Below are positions 57,432 through 64,000 of a DNA stretch of 64,000 nucleotides, in pieces; position 1 is the first letter of the stretch, and the number at the start of each line of letters is the position of its first letter. Position numbers and translations under genes: made by a program. Under the pieces are notes generated by a model, which saw nothing but the letters and a program-made list of their open reading frames with translations, had not been told where the DNA came from and made no database searches. Origin of the DNA: Amoebophrya sp. A120 (taxonomy: Eukaryota > Sar > Dinophyceae > Syndiniales > Amoebophryaceae); contig CAJINV010000001.1 of NCBI GenBank assembly GCA_905178155.1, positions 3,673,706 to 3,737,705 on the forward strand. The letters are read 5' to 3'.

Positions 57432-58131
57432 CTGCGCAAAAGATAAGCACGAGCGATGAGGAGCACGGAGGGTAAGCAAGAAGAAACGCCAAGCACGAAA
57501 AGCACATGCCCGCGAACGAAGAAGTTGATTGTGTTTCGCTTGGGAAAAAAATAAAATTTTGATCGTAAGTAGTTTCGAAGGACAAATTTTGAAAGTTTCG
57601 CTCTGCATTCTGCGAAGTAGTAAGAAGTAGCTTATTGTCGTCCATAGTATGACACGTTTCATGCGTTGAGAAGTGAGTACACCATCGAATGCCTTGCCGC
57701 GCATTTCCAAACTCAAATTTTTGAAGGCGTCGCAGCGTATACGTGTTGAAAAAGAGCCGACTCTTAGTACTTTGTTTCATCTGCTTTTCAGCTGCAAGTG
57801 TAAGCAGTCGCATGAAGGAGCGGAGCTACATCTACTTTGCACAAAAGTTCTTGTTGTGTCCATGGGCCATGTATCCTTTTCCGAAATCTCAGTGGCTTTG
57901 GAAGATGGATTTTTTTATATATAACTATGTGATATGATTTTTATTGAGTTCGTTTTTGTAAAAATCTTTTTAAATGATAGTGTGCGCACTTGCTTCGAAT
58001 TGTATCAGCTGACAGGCGGATCATGTGGAGCATTTAGCATAACCAAAATTATAATCGGCGAGGCGGGTCCGATCGAACTCCGGCGTGCACTGGATTTAGC
58101 TTTTTTTTGGCTTTTTCTTCTACTCCTTCAG

Positions 58132-58206
58132 ATGCATTCAGAGAAGAACAAAGAACGTATCTGGAGATGCAGAAGGAGATGGTCGAAGAACGCTATCGCG
58201 CGTGGA
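58132..58206 (+). CDS. Probable internal exon encoding a charged helix
   Basis: After a pyrimidine-rich acceptor ending TCCTTCAG, the frame reads AFREEQRTYLEMQKEMVEER, a typical coiled-coil segment, then YRAW. Its phase matches a donor at 57049 (GAAG/GTGCAG), which would give ...TLEGE-D-AFREEQ. The 3' boundary is not determined. A further coding-looking stretch lies near 58275-58340 (VRKDYKKKKDVEEG). Confidence 0.35.
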
Positions 58207-58339
58207 CATCGATATTGTTATATCGATCATTTTTTAATATGTCTTTCCGATTCAAAAGAATCTGGTGACGACAAATATTATTTGTGCGCAAAGATTATAA
58301 GAAGAAAAAAGATGTTGAAGAAGGATGTCGTACTAGTGG

Positions 58340-58979
58340 CGACCGGCTAGCAACTCTAACTCTAACACCTCCACCACATGCATCTCTGCCATTATTTCTA
58401 GTACGTCAAGCTAATAATAATATTGATAATAGAGCGACAAAAGGCCTCCACCACTTTTTTATTTGAACAAGCAATATGATGGATCAGCCGTAGATTCACG
58501 ACCCTCACCATGTTGTAATTTGTCCTCCGCCCTGTATAACAATAGCCCCATCATGTTCCATGATTGTGGTAGTTCCAGATTTTCGGAAAGGAGGTGGTGG
58601 AAACCAGGACATGGATCCACCGCACCACACAGAACCTATCTGTCGGCTTCGATGCATGTGGTTGAGCACGACCTGGTGCTAATAGCTCTACCTCTATCGC
58701 TTTAGTATTTGTTCTTCACGACCGTGTAAGGACCGACTCCTGTTTACGCGCCAGCCTGTGACTGCCTTCGTACCGGTGTGTAAGTATTGGGCGGAAACTA
58801 ATGCGTGCTAGCGCTAGGGATCTGGTTGTGCTTGTGGTTCGCAGTTGGCCAATCTACTAGCCTTATCCCGCTTCCCGTGTCCAGTAACCTGCAGACTTAA
58901 TAGTATTCCGCTAGATGAATAGCAGCACTCAGCGTGTCTCTGTAGAGAATCGTTGTCGGCGCTTCAGCACAGGCAGGCC
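58340..58979. other. Region without a confident gene
   Basis: A possible exon around 58585-58680 (GGGNQDMDPPHHTEP) ends in TAA, but no splice links were established. The rest precedes the minisatellite. Confidence 0.35.
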
Positions 58980-58989
58980 CATCTGCCGG

Positions 58990-61240
58990 CGATTTTCAAA
59001 GCGTCAGAACGGCTTCGGCACGATCCGGCACCGGCCGGCGCGGCGGGCAGGTTGGCCTTTGCCGTCATCTTGCACGCTGGCACCGGCGTGGCCGCGATCT
59101 GGCGGCGGGGGGCGGGCATGGTCGGGCACCGGCTTGGCCAGGGCCCGACAGCGGCCGGCGTGGCCAGGGTCCGGCACCGGCTTGGGCATGATCGGGCACC
59201 GGCACGGCCATGACCTTGCACCGGCGTGGCCACGACCTGGCACCGCCTTGGCCATGATTTGGCACCGGCTTGGCCGCGGCCTGGCACTTGCAGGCATGGC
59301 CATGATCCCTCACCGGTTTGGCTATGCTCTGGAACAGGCAGGCAGGCTTGGCCATGATTCATCTGGCACCGGCTTGGCCACGACCTGGCACCGGCTTGGG
59401 CATGATCTGGCACCGGCTTGGCTTTGTCATGAGATGACCTGGCCCCGGCTTTGCCATGATTTGGCGCCGGCTTCGGCTCGGCCACGACCCGGAGCCGGCC
59501 CGGCTTTGCCATGACCTGGAGCAACCGGCTGGGCCATGGCCTGAGCGAGCGCCGGCCTTGCCGTGATCTGGAAGCGACCGGCCTGGCCACGACCTGGCAC
59601 CGGCTTGGCCATGGTGTGGCACCGGCCTGGCCATGACCTGGCACGGGCCTGGCCATGATCTGGCACCGGCTTGGCCCTGACCTTCCTGGCACCGGCTTGG
59701 CCGTGATCCATCTGGCACCGGCTTGGCCATGATGTGGCGCCGGCCTGGCCGCGACCTGGCACCGGACGGCTTGGCCATGATCTGGCGCCGGGTTGGCCAT
59801 GATGTGGCACAGGGCGGGTTGGGCCACGACCTGGAACCGGCTTGGCCATGATCTGGCACCCGCTTGGCCCTGATCTCATCAGGCGCCGGCTTGGCCATGA
59901 TCTCGCTGGCGCCGGCCTGGCCACGACCTGGCACCGGCCTGGCCACGATCTGGCACCGGCTTGGCCATGATCTGGCACCGGCTTGGCCATGACCTGGCAC
60001 CGGCTGACTGGCAGGCTTGGCCATGATCTGGCATGCGAGGGAGCGCTGGCAGGTTTGGCCATGATCTGGCACCGGCCCGACAGGCTTTGGTCATGATCTG
60101 GCACCGGCTTGGCCACGGCCTGGCACCGAGTTGGCAGGCTTTGGCCATGATCTGGCACCGGCTTGGCCACGACCTGGCACCGGCAGGCTTTGCCACGATC
60201 TGGCGCCGGCTGGGCCATGATCTGGCACCGGGCGGGGTGGCCATGATCTGGAAGCGGCGTGGCCATGATCTGGCACCGGCTTGGCCATGATCTGGCACCA
60301 TCTTGGCAGGCTTTGGCCATGATCTGGAACCGGCAGGCATTGCGCTGATCTGGCACCGGTTTGGCCATGATGCATGTGGCACGCACCGGCTTGGCAGGTT
60401 TTGGCCATGATCTGGCATCGGCTTGGCCACGACCTGGCACCGGCTTGGTTATGATCTGGCACCGGCCCGGCCATGACCTGGCATCGGCTTGGCAGGCTTT
60501 GGCCATGATCTGGCACCGCCTCGGCCATGATTTGGCACCGGCATGGCCATGATCTGGCACCGGCGGGCTTTGCCGGCTTTGGCCATGATCTGGCACCGGC
60601 CGGCGGGCTTGGCCACGACCGGGCAGCGGCAGGCTTGGCAATGATCTGGCACCGGCTTGGCCACAGTCTGGCACCGTGCCAGCTTGGCCACGACCTGGCA
60701 CCGGGCGGCCTGGCCATGATCCGGAACCGGCCGGCTGGCAGGCTTGGCCATGATCTCGCACCGGCTTGGCAGGCTCTGGCTTTTTTTTTTCTTTTGTCAG
60801 CCTTGGCACGGCCTGCCCTGGCACCGGCTTGGCCATCATCTGGCATCGGCTTGGGCACGACCCGGCACCGGCTGGCAGGCTTGGCCATAATCTGGCACCG
60901 GCAGGCTTGGCCATGATTTGGCACAGGCTTGGCAGGCTTTGGCCATGATCTGGCACCGGCTTGGCCACGACCTGGCACCGGCTTGGCCATGATCTGGCAC
61001 CGGCTTGGCTATGACCTGGCATCGGCTTGGCAGGTTTTGGCCATGATCTGGCACCGGCTTGGCCATGATCTGGCACCGGCTTGGCCATGACCTGGCACCG
61101 GCTTGGCCACGACCCACCTGGCACCGGCTACCCCATGATCTGGCATCGGCTTGGCCATGATGTGGCACCGGCTGGCAGGCTTGGCCATGCATGATCTGGC
61201 ACCGGCTTGGCAGGCTTCCTCTGGCCACGACCTGGCGCCG
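58990..61240. repeat. Large minisatellite, basic unit 22 bp
   Basis: The unit TGGCACCGGCTTGGCCATGATC is repeated dozens of times with point changes (ATGATC/ACGACC alternation) and a recurrent 8-bp insertion (CAGGCTTT) that makes 30-bp variants. The array drifts from degenerate at the left to regular at the right. Frames stay open over hundreds of codons on both strands because the unit has few stops in any register; these are not taken as genes. Confidence 0.95.
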
Positions 61241-61289
61241 GCTCGTGTTTCGAGGTTAGTTTCGTTTCGCACGTTGTTGCCCCGCCTCG

Positions 61290-61930
61290 AGGCTTCGGGG
61301 CTTCGTTGCTTCGGGGCTCCGCTGCTTCGAGGCTTCGCTGCTTCGAGGCTTCGCTGCTTCGAGGCTTCGCTGCTTCGAGGCTTCGCTGCTTCGAGGCTTC
61401 GCTGCTTCGAGGCTTCGCTGCTTCGAGGCTTCGCTGCTTCGAGGCTTCGCTGCTTCGAGGCTTCGCTGCTTCGAGGCTTCGCTGCTTCGAGGCTTCGCTG
61501 CTTCGAGGCTTCGCTGCTTCGAGGCTTCGCTGCTTCGAGGCTTCGCTGCTTCGAGGCTTCGCTGCTTCGAGGCTTCGCTGCTTCGAGGCTTCGCTGCTTC
61601 GAGGCTTCGCTGCTTCGAGGCTTCGCTGCTTCGAGGCTTCGCTGCTTCGAGGCTTCGCTGCTTCGAGGCTTCGCTGCTTCGAGGCTTCGCTGCTTCGAGG
61701 CTTCGCTGCTTCGGGGCTTCGCTGCTTCGGGGCTGCGCTGCTTCGGGGCTGCGCTGCTTCGCGGCTTCGAGGCTTCGCCGCTTCGAAGCTTCGCTGCTTC
61801 GAGGTTTCGCTGCTTCGAGGCTTCGCTGCTTCGAGGCTTCGCTGCTTCGAGGCTTCGCTGCTTCGAGGCTTCGCGGCTTCGCCGCTTCCTTCGGCGTTTC
61901 GAGGCCTCATCGTTTCGAGGCTTCGCCGCT
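61290..61930. repeat. 16-bp satellite array
   Basis: About 40 near-identical copies of GAGGCTTCGCTGCTTC, directly abutting the 22-bp array. Variants (GGGG, TGCG, GCGG) cluster at both ends and the core is nearly uniform. The 16-bp period gives a 16-residue peptide repeat in several frames on both strands. Confidence 0.95.
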
Positions 61931-61954
61931 TAGAAGCTTGGGCACTTTGTCTGC

Positions 61955-62165
61955 ATTTCGTTGTTGTTGTTTTTCGTTTCTATTCTTTGTTTTTGTTTTT
62001 TGTTTTCATTCTTTGTTTTCATTCTTTGTTTTCGTTTTTCGTTTCTATTCTTTGTTTTCGTTTTTCGTTTCCATCCTTTGTTTTCGTTTTTCGTTTCCAT
62101 TCTTTGTTTCCATTCTTTGTTTTCGTTTTTCGTTTTCATTCTTTTTGTTTTTCGTTTCTATTGTT
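61955..62165. repeat. T-rich repeat (TTTCGTTTCTATTCTTTG type)
   Basis: Short TTTCGTTT, ATTCTTTG and TTTTCG words alternate for about 200 bp, giving an almost purine-free + strand. It adjoins the 16-bp satellite, so three different tandem repeats lie side by side. Confidence 0.9.
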
Positions 62166-62633
62166 TGTTTTTATTGCGGGATACTATTAAATAATGGGTT
62201 TTCTGACTTATAACTAGTCATGGTAGAGATTGTTGTACTTCTGCGGGTTCATTTTGTGTGGTTCCATTTACACTCTTCAATTTTAGTATTCCTATTTCAT
62301 ACTTCTCTGACAAGTAGAGCGAAATGAAAATAACTTTCTCTACTGCATTTGAATACCCTCTTTCATTTCTATTTCTATGTATTCAGGATTTCTGTTGTCT
62401 TCACACACCACGTGAACACAAAACACACGAAAACAGCACAATAGGCCTTGAGCCGATCAGTTTAACGACGGGCCACAAATCTCTAGTCATAAATTGTCGC
62501 GTACTCTGCACATCTTCCCCAACCTGTGCTGCAGTAAGGACGATATTAGACAAATTACGATCTTAGACCGCCGGCGTGCCGCCCGGAGCGTGTTATATTG
62601 TTTGAGGATCTCACTCTCGTGGGAACCGAGACC

Positions 62634-62711
62634 GACGACAACTAGAGCTTGCGGCCCATTTACAAAGCACGCGACGACAACTAGAGCTCTCGCCCCATAT
62701 ACAAAGCACAA
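62634..62711. repeat. 39-bp tandem duplication
   Basis: Two adjacent copies (62634-62672, 62673-62711) share GACGACAACTAGAGCT and ACAAAGCAC with a few differences between them. Confidence 0.85.
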
Positions 62712-63257
62712 CCCAGATATTGATACTGTTCCTTGCTGGCCGAAAATATGTCTACAGGTGACTTCTTCGATGAATTGCTACTACTTGGGCGAAATAGTAG
62801 CGCTTCAGGATTGCTTTAGATAGTACCTGTATTTATTTCTCACCTTGTATGTAAAGAAGTTTAGTATGATTGTTTTCGAGACTAGCCGGCTACTAGAAAT
62901 AGTTAGGTCGTGGCATACGCTAGTTATGCATTTCGTTTTTGCGGTGAACCGGTACCCACGGGCGCATAACGATCGACCAAATGCTAACTAGGGGAGCACC
63001 CACGTGGTAGGTTGGGTGTAGCGCTGCTTGGTCGTAGTGCTCCAGCTTCTGCCATGTGGGACCCCGTGGGCAGAAGTATCCACACTCGCGCCGCGCCCTT
63101 TTCTAGCTAGGGACTCAAGTAGTCGCTTCCTTCGTCATTTTCAAAAAACCCTCCACAGGATGTGCTTCGACAATTATGTCCAGTTCGCTATGCTACAGTG
63201 CTTTTTTTCAAACTTCCCTTTGGGATTTTAGTTTCTATATGTATTTATTTCTCACAG

Positions 63258-63308
63258 GAGCTGCAGCAGGAGGACGAGGACTTCAACTTCTTTTACGGAC
63301 GAAAATGA
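63258..63308 (+). CDS. Possible terminal exon
   Basis: Acceptor-like TTTCTCACAG precedes an acidic sequence (LQQEDEDFNFFYGRK) and a TGA stop. The composition is that of a real C-terminus, but nothing upstream could be joined to it. Confidence 0.25.
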   Translation, partial: ELQQEDEDFNFFYGRK

Positions 63309-64000
63309 AAAATTGGACGCAAATTGGAATAGCAAGTTCCTATTCCTATTGCAATTTTACAAGCTGCCTCCTTGTCCGCTTTTATGAATATGCTGGTCAG
63401 CTTATCGCCATGATTTGATTTCTCACCCAGGCCCAGGCGGGCGAGGGGTAACTAGGTACTGGACTGCGAAATAACAGCCGGCTCCTTCTTCTGTAGCAAG
63501 TGGCTATGGAAGGAACAAGAAGAACGGAAACGCTAAAAAAAAATCTTGCTATGAAAGGGAAAGGAACTACTTTACAAAGATGGGGCACTTTTTAGGAATG
63601 TACTGTACCAATATGTAGATCATGATACACATACAGTAGCTGTCTCCCGCCGTTCTTCGTGGGGCCCGAGAACAATAATGCGAACTTTACAATTTGGTAC
63701 TAACAGGGTCTCCGTTTGAAAAATGTTTTGTTTTACCTAAAAGTTTTTTTTTCCTTCAAGAAAATCTATCAATCAGCGACAAAAGACAAGATGACAGCGC
63801 TGGTACCTCCAACGACGACTTTGATAATGCGAAGAAGTAGAAGATACGATGTCAAAGTCGAGGGAGCAATAGAATGAATGTGTAGTTGCAAGAATGACTC
63901 CATTGATCTAGTGTGAAGGGACTGCGGATCAAAAGAACCGGGATGGTGGCGAAATTGGAATAAACATCTCTAATTTTTTCACTGCTTTTTTTATCGAAGA

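Larger units (their letters stand above)
62166..64000. other. 3' end of the window, no confident gene
   Basis: Mostly AT-rich. A 39-bp tandem duplication lies at 62634-62711 (GACGACAACTAGAGC units). A candidate terminal exon at 63258-63308 follows a TTTCTCACAG acceptor and reads ELQQEDEDFNFFYGRK then stop; no partner exon was established. Confidence 0.4.

Noticed and set aside
59427-61124. 565-aa - strand frame in the 22-bp minisatellite
   Set aside because: Pure translation of a tandem repeat whose unit lacks stops; equivalent frames exist on the + strand.
58990-61930. CRISPR-like array
   Set aside because: Units are directly adjacent with no unique spacers, and the genome is eukaryotic.
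61128-61933. 260-aa frames on both strands in the 16-bp satellite
   Set aside because: Repeat translation without start context or other evidence; recorded as a repeat.

Overview
This window is nuclear DNA from a protist, most likely a dinoflagellate-lineage alveolate close to the parasitic Syndiniales (Amoebophrya-like). That placement is an inference. It rests on a run of same-strand multi-exon genes, ordinary GT-AG introns mixed with introns that cannot be GT-AG, and 19 intron-sized elements with terminal inverted repeats and 5-bp target-site duplications. Introner elements of this general kind are known from Amoebophrya genomes. No bacterial operons, tRNA or rRNA genes were recognised.

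Layout (all well-supported genes are on the + strand): 798-12940 is a very large hypothetical gene (12 exons, 3169 aa). 13707-15947 is a hypothetical gene (4 exons, 594 aa). 16844-18861 is a TMEM65-GAF fusion (4 exons). 18862-23665 has no convincing gene and contains a GC-rich island of about 2 kb. 23666-25246 is a PEX11-like peroxisomal membrane protein. 25884-33603 is a second large hypothetical gene (13 exons, 1660 aa). 34127-38197 is a single-exon fusion of an acyl-CoA-ligase/AMP-binding domain, a carrier-like domain and an LpxA-like left-handed beta-helix acyltransferase. 38964-42665 is an anoctamin/TMEM16 protein (3 exons). 44361-45762 is a HAD phosphatase of the phosphoglycolate/4-nitrophenylphosphatase type (2 exons). 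45763-50050 is mostly AT-rich and gene-poor, with one GC-rich block that may be a structured RNA. 50057-about 58700 is low-complexity, disordered coding sequence, only partly modelled. 58980-62165 is a minisatellite/satellite block. The remainder has no confident gene.

The most interesting system is the introner set. Each element begins with TA (usually TATC/TATG) and ends with the complement (usually GATA/CATA). It carries long terminal inverted repeats of one of seven sequence families and is flanked by a 5-bp direct repeat (15 of 19 exact, 4 with one mismatch). Removing the element plus one copy of the direct repeat restores the frame at all 19 sites. With the GT-AG introns also removed, every complete gene model comes out as an exact multiple of three. 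The families share little in their inverted repeats but all carry the internal motif TTTGTNATGC or its complement GCATNACAAA. One family also carries internal canonical splice signals.

Functionally the genes do not form one pathway. The recognisable ones concern membranes and organelles (PEX11, TMEM65, anoctamin, acyl activation/transfer) plus phosphatase housekeeping.
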